Shown piece by piece: positions 20,501 to 32,648 of a stretch of DNA of 64,000 bases. A program made the translations under genes and the position numbers. The notes under the pieces were generated by a model that was given only the letters and a program-made list of their open reading frames with translations, did not search any database and had not been told where the DNA came from. Positions within the stretch are counted from its first letter, which is position 1. Each line of letters opens with the position of its first letter. Source of the DNA: Diplolepis rosae (Eukaryota; Arthropoda; Insecta; Hymenoptera; Diplolepididae); assembly GCA_030998225.1 (NCBI GenBank), contig JAPYXD010000553.1, positions 2,356,001-2,420,000 on the forward strand, read 5' to 3'.

Positions 20501-23500
20501 CGAGATTTCCGGACTCTGACCTTAAGAAAGGTGGCCAAGTAATGCGCGAGTTCAATGGACCTCATGACTGATATAAATACATAAGTGGCCTCGTAATACG
20601 CGACTTAGACGACGCCTGCCCTGAAAACTCCTGCCTAATTATGCGCGTGATTTCTGGACTCGGACTTTAAGTAAGGTGGCCAAGTAATGCGCGAGTTCTT
20701 AGGAGTATAAGAATTTTTATAAGTAGCCAAGTAATACGCGAGTTACACGAAGTCTGTCTTGAAAAGAGTGGCCAAGTAATGCGCGAATTCTTAGGAGTAT
20801 AAGAAAATAAAGAAAGAGGCCAACTAATACGCGAGATTTCCGGACTCTGACTTGAAGTAAAGTGGCCAAGTAATGCGCGAGTTCTTCGGAGTATAAGAAT
20901 TGTTATAACGTGGCCAACTAATACGCGAGATTTCCGGACTCTGACTGAAAGTAAAGTGGCCAAGTAATGCGCGAGTTCTTAGGAGTATAAGAATTTTTAT
21001 AAGTGGCCAAGTAATACGCGAGATTTCCGGACTCTGACTTTAACTAAGGTGGCCAAGTAATACGCGAGTTCTTAGGAGTATAAGAATTTTTATAAGTAGC
21101 CAAGTAATACGCGAGTTAAACGAAGTCTGTCTTAAAAAGAGTGGCCAAGTAATGCGCGAATTCTTAGGAGTATAAGAAATGTTATAAAGTGGCCAACTAA
21201 TTCGCGAGATTTCCGGACTCTGACTTAAAGTAAAGTGGCCAAGTAATGCGCGAGTTCTTAGGATTATAAGAATTATTCTAAAGTCGCCAAGAAATACGCG
21301 AGTTCTTAGGATTATAAGAATTTTTGTATAGTGGCCAAGTAATGCGCGAGATTTCCGGACTCTGACTTTAAGTAAGGTGGCCAAGTAATGCGCGAATTCT
21401 TAGGAGTATAAGAATTTTTCTAAAGTGGCCAAGTAATACGCGAGATTTCCGGACTCTGACCTTAAGGAAGGTGGCCAAGTAATGCGCGAGATTTCCGTAC
21501 TCTGACTTAAAGTAAGGTGGCCAAGTAATGCGCGAGTTCTTAGGAGTGTAAGAATTTTTATAACGTGGCCAAGTAATACGCGAATTCATAGGAGTATAAG
21601 AATTTTTCTAAAGTGGTCAAGTAGTACGCGAGATTTCCGGACTCTGACTTTAAGTAAGGTGGCCAAGTAATGCGCGAGTTCTTAGGAGTATAAGAATTTT
21701 TATAAGTAGCCAAGTAATACGCGAGTTAAACGAAGTCTGTCTTAAAAAGAGTGGCCAAGTAATGCGCGAATTCTTAGGAGTATAAGAATTGTTATAAAGT
21801 GGCCAACTAATACGCGAGATTTCCGGACTCTGACTTAAAGTAATGTGGCCAAGTAATGCGCGAGTTCTTAGGATTATAAGAATTTTTCTAAAGTGGCCAA
21901 GTAATACGCGAGATTTCCGGACTCTGACTGAAAGTAAAGTGGCCAAGTAATGCGCGAGTTCTTAGGAGTATAAGAATTTTTATAAGTGGCCAAGTAATAC
22001 GCGAGATTTCCGGACTCTGACTTTAAGTAAGGTGGCCAAGTAATACGCGAGTTCTTAGGAGTATAAGAATTTTTATAAGTAGCCAAGTAATACGCGAGTT
22101 AAACGAAGTCTGTCTTAAAAAGAGTGGCCAAGTAATGCGCGAATTCTTAGGAGTATAAGAAATGTTATAAAGTGGCCAACTAATACGCGAGATTTCCGGA
22201 CTCTGACTTAAAGTAAAGTGGCCAAGTAATGCGCGAGTTCTTAGGATTATAAGAATTTTTCTAAAGTGGCCAAGTAATACGCGAGTTCTTAGGATTATAA
22301 GAATTTTTCTAAAGTGGCCAAGTAATACGCGAGATTTCCGGACTCTGACTTTAAATAAGGTGGCCAAGTAATGCGCGAATTCTTAGGAGTATAAGAATTT
22401 TTCTAAAGTGGCCAAGTAATACGCGAGATTTCCGGACTCTGACCTGAAGAAAGGTGGCCAAGTAATGCGCGAGTTCAATGGACCTCATGACTGATATAAA
22501 TACATAAGTGGCCTCGTAATACGCGAGTTAGACGAAGCCTGTCCTGAAAACAGTGGCCAAATAATGCGCGAGATTTCCGGACTCTGACTTTAAGTAAGGT
22601 GGCCAAGTAATGCGCGAGTTCTTAGGAGTATAAGAATTTTTATAAGTAGCCAAGTAATACGCGAGTTACACGAAGTCTTTCTTGAAAAGAGTGGCCAAGT
22701 AATGCGCGAATTCTTAGGAGTATAAGAATTGTTATAAAGTGGCCAAGTAATACGCGAATTCATAGGAGTATAAGAATTTTTCTAAAGTGGTCAAGTAGTA
22801 CGCGAGATTTCCCGACTCTGACTTTAAGTAAGGTGATCAAGTAATGCGCGAATTCTTAGGAGTATAAGAATTGTTATAACGTGGCCAACTAATACGCGAG
22901 ATTTCCGGACTCTGACTTGAAGTAAAGTGGCCAAGTAATGCGCGAGTTCTTAGGATTATAAGAATTGTTATAACGTGGCCAACTATTACGCGAGATTTCC
23001 GGACTCTGACTGAAAGTAAAGTGGCCAAGTTATGCGCGAGTTCTTAGGAGTATAAGAATTTTTATATAAAGTGGCCAAGTAATGCGCGAGTTCTTAGGAG
23101 TATAAGAATTTTTATAAGTAGCCAAGTAATACGCGAGTTAAACGAAGTCTGTCTTAAAAAGAGTGGCCAAGTAATGCGCGAATTCTTAGGGTTATAAGAA
23201 TTGTTATAAAGTGACCAACTAATACGCGAGATTTCCGGACTCTGACTTAAAGTAAAGTGGCCAAGTAATGCGCGAGTTCTTAGGATTTTAAGAATTTTTC
23301 TAAAGTGGCCAAGTAATACGCGAGATTTCTGGACTCTGACTTTAAATAAGGTGGCCAAGTAATGCGCGAATTCTTAGGAGTATAAGAATTTTTCTAAAGT
23401 GGCCAAGTAATGCGCGAATTCTTAGGAGTATAAGAATTTTTCTAAAGTGGCCAAGTAATACGCGAGATTTCCGGACTCTGACCTTAAGAAAGGTGGCCAA

Positions 23501-26500
23501 GTAATGCGCGAGTTCAATGGACCTCATGACTGATATAAATACATAAGTGGCCTCGTAATACGCGAGATTTCCGGACTCTGACTTTAAGTAAGGTGGCCAA
23601 GTAATGCGCGAGTTCTTAGGAGTATAAGAATTTTTATAAGTAGCCAAGTAATACGCGAGTTACACGAAGTCTGTCTTGAAAAGAGTGGCCAAGTAATGCG
23701 CGAATTCTTAGGAGTATAAGAATTGTAAAAAAGTGGCCAACTAATACGCGAGATTTCCGGACTCTGACTTGAAGTAAAGTGGCCAAGTAATGCGCGAGTT
23801 CTTAGGAGTATAAGAATTGTTATAAGTGGCCAACTATTACGCGAGATTTCCGGACTCTGACTGAAAGTAAAGTGGCCAAGTAATGCGCGAGTTCTAAGGA
23901 GTATAAGCATTTTTATAAGTGGCCAAGTAATACGCGAGATTTCCGGACTCTGACTTTAACTAAGGTGGCCTAGTAATACGCGAGTTCTTAGGAGTATAAG
24001 AATTTTTATAAGTAGCCAAGTAATACGCGAGTTAAACGAAGTCTGTCTTAAAAAGAGTGGCCAAGTAATGCGCGAATTCTTAGGAGTATAAGAAATGTTA
24101 TAAAGTGGCCAACTAATACGCGAGATTTCCGGACTCTGACTTAAAGTAAAGTGGCCAAGTAATGCGCGAGTTCTTTGGATTTTAAGAATTTTTCTAAAGT
24201 GGCCAAGTAATGCGCGAGTTCTTAGGATTATAAGAATTTTTCTAAAGTGGCCAAGTAATGCGCGAGATTTCCGGACTCTGACTTTAAGTAAGGTGGCCAA
24301 GTAATGCGCGAATTCTTAGGAGTATAAGAATTTTTCTAAAGTGGCCAAGTAATACGCGAGATTTCCGGACTCTGACCTTAAGTAAGGTGGCCAAGTAATG
24401 CGCGAGATTTCCGGACTCTGACTTTAAGTAAGGTGGCCAAGTAATGCGCGAGTTCTTAGGAGTGTAAGAATTTTTATAACGTGGCCAAGTAATACGCGAA
24501 TTCATAGGAGTATAAGAATTTTTCTAAAGTGGTCAAGTAGTACGCGAGATTTCCGGACTCTGACTTTAAGTAAGGTGGCCAAGTAATGCGCGAGTTCTTA
24601 GGAGTATAAGAATTTTTATAAGTAGCCAAGTAATACGCGAGTTAAACGAAGTCTGTCTTAAAAAGAGTGGCCAAGTAATGCGCGAATTCTTAGGAGTATA
24701 AGAATTGTTATAAAGTGGCCAACTAATACGCGAGATTTCCGGACTCTGACTTAAAGTAAAGTGGCCAAGTAATGCGCGAGTTCTTAGGATTATAAGAATT
24801 TTTCTAAAGTGGCCAAGTAATACGCGAGATTTCCGGACTCTGACTGAAAGTAAAGTGGCCAAGTAATGCGCGAGTTCTTAGGAGTATAAGAATTTTTATA
24901 AGTGGCCAAGTAATACGCGAGATTTCCGGACTCTGACTTTAAGTAAGGTGGCCAAGTAATGCGCGAGTTCTTAGGAGTATAAGAATTTTTATAAGTAGCC
25001 AAGTAATACGCGAGTTAAACGAAGTCTGTCTTAAAAAGAGTGGCCAAGTAATGCGCGAATTCTTAGGAGTATAAGAATTGTTATAAAGTGGCCAACTAAT
25101 ACGCGAGATTTCCGGACTCTGACTTAAAGTAAAGTGGCCAAGTAATGCGCGAGTTCTTAGGATTATAAGAATTTTTCTAAAGTGGCCAAGTAATACGCGA
25201 GTTCTTAGGATTATAAGAATTTTTCTAAAGTGGCCAAGTAATACGCGAGATTTCCGGACTCTGACTTTAAATAAGGTGGCCAAGTAATGCGCGAATTCTT
25301 AGGAGTATAAGAATTTTTCTAAAGTGGCCAAGTAATACGCGAGATTTCCGGACTCTGACCTTAAGAAAGGTGGCCAAGTAATGCGCGAGTTCAATGGACC
25401 TCATGACTGATATAAATACATAAGTGGCCTCGTAATACGCGAGTTAGACGAAGCCTGTCCTGAAAACAGTGGCCAAATAATGCGCGAGATTTCCGGACTC
25501 TGACTTTAAGTAAGGTGGCCAAGTAATGCGCGAGTTCTTAGGAGTATAAGAATTTTTATAAGTAGCCAAGTAATACGCGAGTTACACGAAGTCTGTCTTG
25601 AAAAGAGTGGCCAAGTAATGCGCGAATTCTTAGGAGTATAAGAATTGTTATAAAGTGGCCAAGTAATACGCGAATTCATAGGAGTATAAGAATTTTTCTA
25701 AAGTGGTCAAGTAGTACGCGAGATTTCCGGATTCTGACTTTAAGTAAGGTGATCAAGTAATGCGCGAATTCTTAGGAGTATAAGAATTGTTATAACGTGG
25801 CCAACTAATACGCGAGATTTCCGGACTCTGACTTAAAGTAAAGTGGCCAAGTAACGCGCGAGTTCTTAGGAGTATAAGAATTGTTATAACGTGGCCAACT
25901 AATACGCGAGATTTCCGGACTCTGAATAAAGTAAAGTGGCCAAGTAATGCGCGAGTTCTTAGGAGTATAAGAATTTTTATAAGTGGCCAAGTAATGCGCG
26001 AGTTCTTAGGAGTATAAGAATTTTTATAAGTAGCCAAGTAATACGCGAGTTAAACGAAGTCTGTCTTAAAAAGAGTGGCCAAGTAATGCGCGAATTCTTA
26101 GGAGTATAAGAATTGTTATAAAGTGACCAACTAATACGCGAGATTTCCGGACTCTGACTTAAAGTAAAGTGGCCAAGTAATGCGCGAGTTCTTAGGATTA
26201 TAAGAATTTTTCTAAAGTGGCCAAGTAATACGCGAGATTTCCGGACTCTGACTTTAAATAAGGTGGCCAAGTAATGCGCGAATTCTTAGGAGTATAAGAA
26301 TTTTTCTAATGTGGCCAAGTAATGCGCGAATTCTTAGGAGTATAAGAATTTTTCTAAAGTGGCCAAGTAATACGCGAGATTTCCGGACTCTGACCTTAAG
26401 AAAGGTGGCCAAGTAATGCGCGAGTTCAATGGACCTCATGACTGATATAAATACATAAGTGGCCTCGTAATACGCGATTTAGACGAAGCCTGTCCTGAAA

Positions 26501-29500
26501 ACTGTAGCCAAATAATGCGCGAGATTTCCGGACTCTGACTTTAAGTAAGGTGGCAAAGGAATGCTCGACTTCTTAGGAGTATAAGAATTTTTATAAGTAG
26601 CCAAGTAATACGCGAGTTACACGAAGTCTGTCTTGAAAAGAGTGGCCAAGTAATGCGCGAATTCTTAGGAGTATAAGAATTGTAAAAAAGTGGCCAAATA
26701 ATACGCAAGATTTCCGGACTCTGACTTGAAGTAAAGTGGCCAAGTAATGCGCGACTTCTTAGGAGTATAAGAATTGTTATAACGTGGCCAACTATTACGC
26801 GAGATTTCCGGACTCTGACTGAAAGTAAAGTGGCCAAGTAATGCGCGAGTTCTTAGGAGTATAAGAATTTTTATAAGTGGCCAAGTAATACGCGAGATCT
26901 CCGGACTCTGACTTTAACTAAGGTGGCCAAGTAATACGCGAGTTCTTAGGAGTATAAGAATTTTTATAAGTAGCCAAGTAATACGCGAGTTAAACGAAGT
27001 CTGTCTTAAAAAGAGTGGCCAAGTAATGCGCGAATTCTTAGGAGTATAAGAAATGTTATAAAGTGGCCAACTAATACGCGAGATTTCCGGACTCTGACTT
27101 AAAGTAAAGTGGCCAAGTAATGCGCGAGTTCTTAGGATTATAAGAATTTTTCTAAAGTGGCCAAGTAATGCGCGAGTTCTTAGGATTATAAGAATTTTTC
27201 TAAAAAGGCCAAGTAATGCGCGAGATTTCCGGACTCTGACTTTAAGTAAGGTGGCCAAGTAATGCGCGAATTCTTAGGAGTATAAGAACTTTTATAAAGT
27301 GGCCAAGTAATACGCGAGATTTCCGGACTCTGACCTTAAGTAAGGTGGCCAAGTAATGCGCGAGATTTCCGTACTCTGACTTGAAGTAAAGTGGCCAAGT
27401 AATGCGCGAGTTCTTAGGAGTGTAAGAATTTTTATAACGTGGCCAAGTAATACGCGAATTCATAGGAGTATAAGAATTTTTCTAAAGTGGTCAAGTAGTA
27501 CGCGAGATTTCCGGACTCTGACTTTAAGTAAGGTGGCCAAGTAATGCGCGAGTTCTTAGGAGTATAAGAATTTTTATAAGTAGCCAAGTAATACGCGAGT
27601 TAAACGAAGTCTGTCTTAAAAAGAGTGGCCAAGTAATGCGCGAATTCTTAGGAGTATAAGAATTGTTATAAAGTGGCCAACTAATACGCGAGATTTCCGG
27701 ACTCTGACTTAAAGTAAAGTGGCCAAGTAATGCGCGAGTTCTTAGGATTATAAGAATTTTTCTAAAGTGGCCAAGTAATACGCGAGATTTCCGGACTCTG
27801 ACTGAAAGTAAAGTGGCCAAGTAATGCGCGAGTTCTTAGGAGTATAAGAATTTTTATAAGTGGCCAAGTAATACGCGAGATTTCCGGACTCTGACTTTAA
27901 GTAAGGTGGCCAAGTAATACGCGAGTTCTTAGGAGTATAAGAATTTTTATAAGTAGCCAAGTAATACGCGAGTTAAACGAAGTCTGTCTTAAAAAGAGTG
28001 GCCAAGTAATGCGCGAATTCTTAGGAGTATAAGAATTGTTATAAAGTGGCCAACTAATACGCGAGATTTCCGGACTCTGACTTAAAGTAAAGTGGCCAAG
28101 TAATGCGCGAGTTCTTAGGATTATAAGAATTTTTCTAAAGTGGCCAAGTAATACGCGAGTTCTTAGGATTATAAGAATTTTTCTAAAGTGGCCAAGTAAT
28201 ACGCGAGATTTCCGGACTCTGACTTTAAATAAGGTTGCCAAGTAATGCGCGAATTCTTAGGAGTATAAGAATTTTTCTAAAGTGGCCAAGTAATACGCGA
28301 GATTTCCGGACTCTGACCTTAAGAAAGGTGGCCAAGTAATGCGCGAGTTCAATGGACCTCATGACTGATATAAATACATAAGTGGCCTCGTAATACGCGA
28401 GTTAGACGAAGCCTGTCCTGAAAACAGTGGCCAAATAATGCGCGAGATTTCCGGACTCTGACTTTAAGTAAGGTGGCCAAGTAATGCGCGAGTTCTTAGG
28501 AGTATAAGAATTTTTATAAGTAGCCAAGTAATACGCGAGTTACACGAAGTCTGTCTTGAAAAGAGTGGCCAAGTAATGCGCGAATTCTTAGGAGTATAAG
28601 AATTGTTATAAAGTGGCCAAGTAATACGCGAATTCATAGGAGTATAAGAATTTTTCTAAAGTGGTCAAGTAGTACGCGAGATTTCCGGACTCTGACTTTA
28701 AGTAAGGTGATCAAGTAATGCGCGAATTCTTAGGAGTATAAGAATTGTTATAACGTGGCCAACTAATACGCGAGATTTCCGGACTCTGACTGAAAGTAAA
28801 GTGGCCAAGTAATGCGCGAGTTCTTAGGAGTATAAGAATTTTTATAAGTGGCCAAGTAATACGCGAATTCATAGGAGTATAAGAATTTTTCTAAAGTGGT
28901 CAAGTAGTACGCGAGATTTCCCGACTCTGACTTTAAGTAAGGTGATCAAGTAATGCGCGAATTCTTAGGAGTATAAGTATTGTTATAACGTGGCCAACTA
29001 ATGCGCGAGATTTCCGGACTCTGACTGAAAGTAAAGTGGCCAAGTAATGCGCGAGATCTAAGGAGTATAAGAATTTTTATAAGTGGCCAAGTAATACGCG
29101 AGTTAAACGCAGTCTGTCTTGAAAAGAGTGGCCAAGTAATGCGCGAATTCTTAGGAGTAAGAGAATTGTTATAAAGTGGCCAACTAATACGCGAGATTTC
29201 CGGACTCTGACTTTAAGTAAGGTGGCCAAGTAATGCGCGAGTTCTTAGGAGTATAAGAATTTTTATAAGTAGCCAAGTAATACGCGAGTTACACGAAGTC
29301 TGTCTTGAAAAGAGTGGCCAAGTAATGCGCGAATTCTTAGGAGTATAAGAATTGTTATAAAGTGGCCAAGTAATACGCGAATTCATAGGAGTATAAGAAT
29401 TTTTCTAAAGTGGTCAAGTAGTACGCGAGATTTCCGGACTCTGGCCTTAAGAAAGGTGGCCAAGTAATGCGCGAGTTCAATGGACCTCATGACTGATATA

Positions 29501-32500
29501 AATACATAAGTGGCCTCGTAATACGCGAGTTAGACGAAGCCTGTCCTGAAAACTGTGGCCATATAATTCGCGAGATTTCCGGATTCTGACTTTAAGTAAG
29601 GTGGCCAAGTAATGCGCGAGTTCTTAGGAGTATAAGAATTTTTATAAGTAGCCAAGTAATACGCGAGTTACACGAAGTCTGTCTTGAAAAGAGTGGCCAA
29701 GTAATGCGCGAATTCTTAGGAGTAAGAGAATTGTTATAAAGTGGCCAACTAATACGCGAGATTTCCGGACTCTGACTTTAAGTAAAGTGGCCAAGTAATG
29801 CGCGAGTTCATAGGAGTATAATCATTGTTATAACGTGGCCAACGATTACGCGAGATTTCCGGACTCTGACTGAAAGTAAAGTGGCCAAGTAATGCGCGAG
29901 TTCTTAGGAGTATAAGAATTTTTATAAGTGGCCAACTAATACGCGAGATTTCCGGACTCTGACTTTATGTAAGGTGGCCAAGTAATGCGCGAGTTCTTAG
30001 GAGTATAAGAATTTTTATAAGTAGCCAAGTAATACGCGAGTTAAACGAAGTCTGTCTTAAAAAGAGTGGCCAAGTAATGCGCGAATTCTTAGGAGTATAA
30101 GAAATGTTATAAAGTGGCCAACTAATACGCGAGATTTCCGGACTCTGACTTAAAGTAAAGTGGCCAAGTAATGCGCGAGTTCTTAGGATTATAAGAATTT
30201 TTCTAAAGTGGCCAAGTAATACGCGAGTTCTTAGGATTATAAGAATTTTTCTAAAAAGGCCAAGTAATGCGCGAGATTTCCGGACTCTGACTTTAAGTAA
30301 GGTGGCCAAGTAATGCGCGAATTCTTAGGAGTATAAGAACTTTTATAAAGTGGCCAAGTAATACGCGAGATTTCCGGACTCTGACCTTAAGAAATGTGGC
30401 CAAGTAATGCGCGAGATTTCCGTACTCTGACTTTAAGTAAGGTGGCCAAGTAATGCGCGAGTTCTTAGGAGTGTAAGAATTTTTATAACGTGGCCAAGTA
30501 ATACGCGAATTCATAGGAGTATAAGAATTTTTCTAAAGTGGTCAAGTAGTACGCGAGATTTCCGGACTCTGACTTTAAGTAAGGTGGCCAAGTAATGCGC
30601 GAGTTCTTAGGAGTATAAGAATTTTTATAAGTAGCCAAGTAATACGCGAGTTAAACGAAGTCTGTCTTAAAAAGAGTGGCCAAGTAATGCGCGAATTCTT
30701 AGGAGTATAAGAATTGTTATAAAGTGGCCAACTAATACGCGAGATTTCCGGACTCTGACTTAAAGTAAAGTGGCCAAGTAATGCGCGAGTTCTTAGGATT
30801 ATAAGAATTTTTCTAAAGTGGCCAAGTAATACGCGAGATTTCCGGACTCTGACTGAAAGTAAAGTGGCCAAGTAATGCGCGAGTTCTTAGGAGTATAAGA
30901 ATTTTTATAAGTGGCCAAGTAATACGCGAGATTTCCGGACTCTGACTTTAAGTAAGGTGGCCAAGTAATACGCGAGTTCTTAGGAGTATAAGAATTTTTA
31001 TAAGTAGCCAAGTAATACGCGAGTTAAACGAAGTCTGTCTTAAAAAGAGTGGCCAAGTAATGCGCGAATTCTTAGGAGTATAAGAATTGTTATAAAGTGG
31101 CCAACTAATACGCGAGATTTCCGGACTCTGACTTAAAGTAAAGTGGCCAAGTAATGCGCGAGTTCTTAGGATTATAAGAATTTTTCTAAAGTGGCCAAGT
31201 AATACGCGAGTTCTTAGGATTATAAGAATTTTTCTAAAGTGGCCAAGTAATACGCGAGATTTCCGGACTCTGACTTTAAATAAGGTGGCCAAGTAATGCG
31301 CGAATTCTTAGGAGTATAAGAATTTTTATAAAGTGGCCAAGTAATACGCGAGATTTCCGGACTCTGACCTTAAGAAAGGTGGCCAAGTAATGCGCGAGTT
31401 CAATGGACCTCATGACTGATATAAATACATAAGTGGCCTCGTAATACGCGAGTTAGACGAAGCCTGTCCTGAAAACAGTGGCCAAATAATGCGCGAGATT
31501 TCCGGACTCTGACTTTAAGTAAGGTGGCCAAGTAATGCGCGAGTTCTTAGGAGTATAAGAATTTTTATAAGTAGCCAAGTAATACGCGAGTTACACGAAG
31601 TCTGTCTTGAAAAGAGTGGCCAAGTAATGCGCGAATTCTTAGGAGTATAAGAATTGTTATAAAGTGGCCAAGTAATACGCGAATTCATAGGAGTATAAGA
31701 ATTTTTCTAAAGTGGTCAAGTAGTACGCGAGATTTCCGGACTCTGACTTTAAGTAAGGTGATCAAGTAATGCGCGAATTCTTAGGAGTATAAGAATTGTT
31801 ATAACGTGGCCAACTAATACGCGAGATTTCCGGACTCTGACTGAAAGTAAAGTGGCCAAGTAATGCGCGAGTTCTTAGGAGTATAAGAATTTTTATAAGT
31901 GGCCAAGTAATACGCGAATTCATAGGAGTATAAGAATTTTTCTAAAGTGGTCAAGTAGTACGCGAGATTTCCCGACTCTGACTTTAAGTAAGGTGATCAA
32001 GTAATGCGCGAATTCTTAGGAGTATAAGAAGAGTAATATCGTGGCCAACTAATACGCGAGATTTCCGGACTCTGACTGAAAGTAAAGTGGCCAAGTAATG
32101 CGCGAGTTATTAGGAGTATAAGAATATTTATCAGTGTCCAAGTCATACGCGATCTATACGCAGTCTGTCCTGAAAAGAGTGGCCAAGTAATGCGCGAATT
32201 CTTAGGATTAAGAGAATTGTTATAAAGTGGCCAACTAATACGCGAGATTTCCGGACTCTGACTTAAAGTAACGTGGCCAAGTAATGCGCGAGTTCTTAGG
32301 AGTATAAGAATTTTTATAAGTAGCCAAGTAATACGCGAGTTACACGAAGTCTGTCTTGAAAAGAGTGGCCAAGTAATGCGCGAATTCTTAGGAGTATAAG
32401 AATTGTTATAAAGTGGCCAAGTAATACGCGAATTCATAGGAGTATAAGAATTTTTCTAAAGTGGTCAAGTAGTACGCGAGATTTCCGGACTCTGACTTTA

Positions 32501-32648
32501 AATAAGGTGGCCAAGTAATGCGCGAATTCTTAGGAGTATAAGAATTTTTATAAAGTGGCCAAGTAATACGCGAATTCTTAGGAGTATAAGAATTTTTCTA
32601 AAGTGGCCAAGTAATACGCGAGATTTCCGGACTCTGACCTTAAGAAAG
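17572..32648. repeat. ~2.96-kb higher-order repeat, five tandem copies
   Basis: Copies start at D2 monomers 17572, 20531, 23493, 26405 and 29456, with lengths 2959, 2962, 2912, 3051 and 3193 bp (about 63 monomers each by average length). A second D2 divides each copy into an arm of 1923, 1923, 1877, 1923 and 1923 bp and an arm of 1036, 1039, 1035, 1128 and 1270 bp. The lost 46 bp and the gained lengths are close to whole monomers or dimers. Only D2, never D1, was seen here. The domain is distinct from the 1457-bp repeat to its left. Confidence 0.9.
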
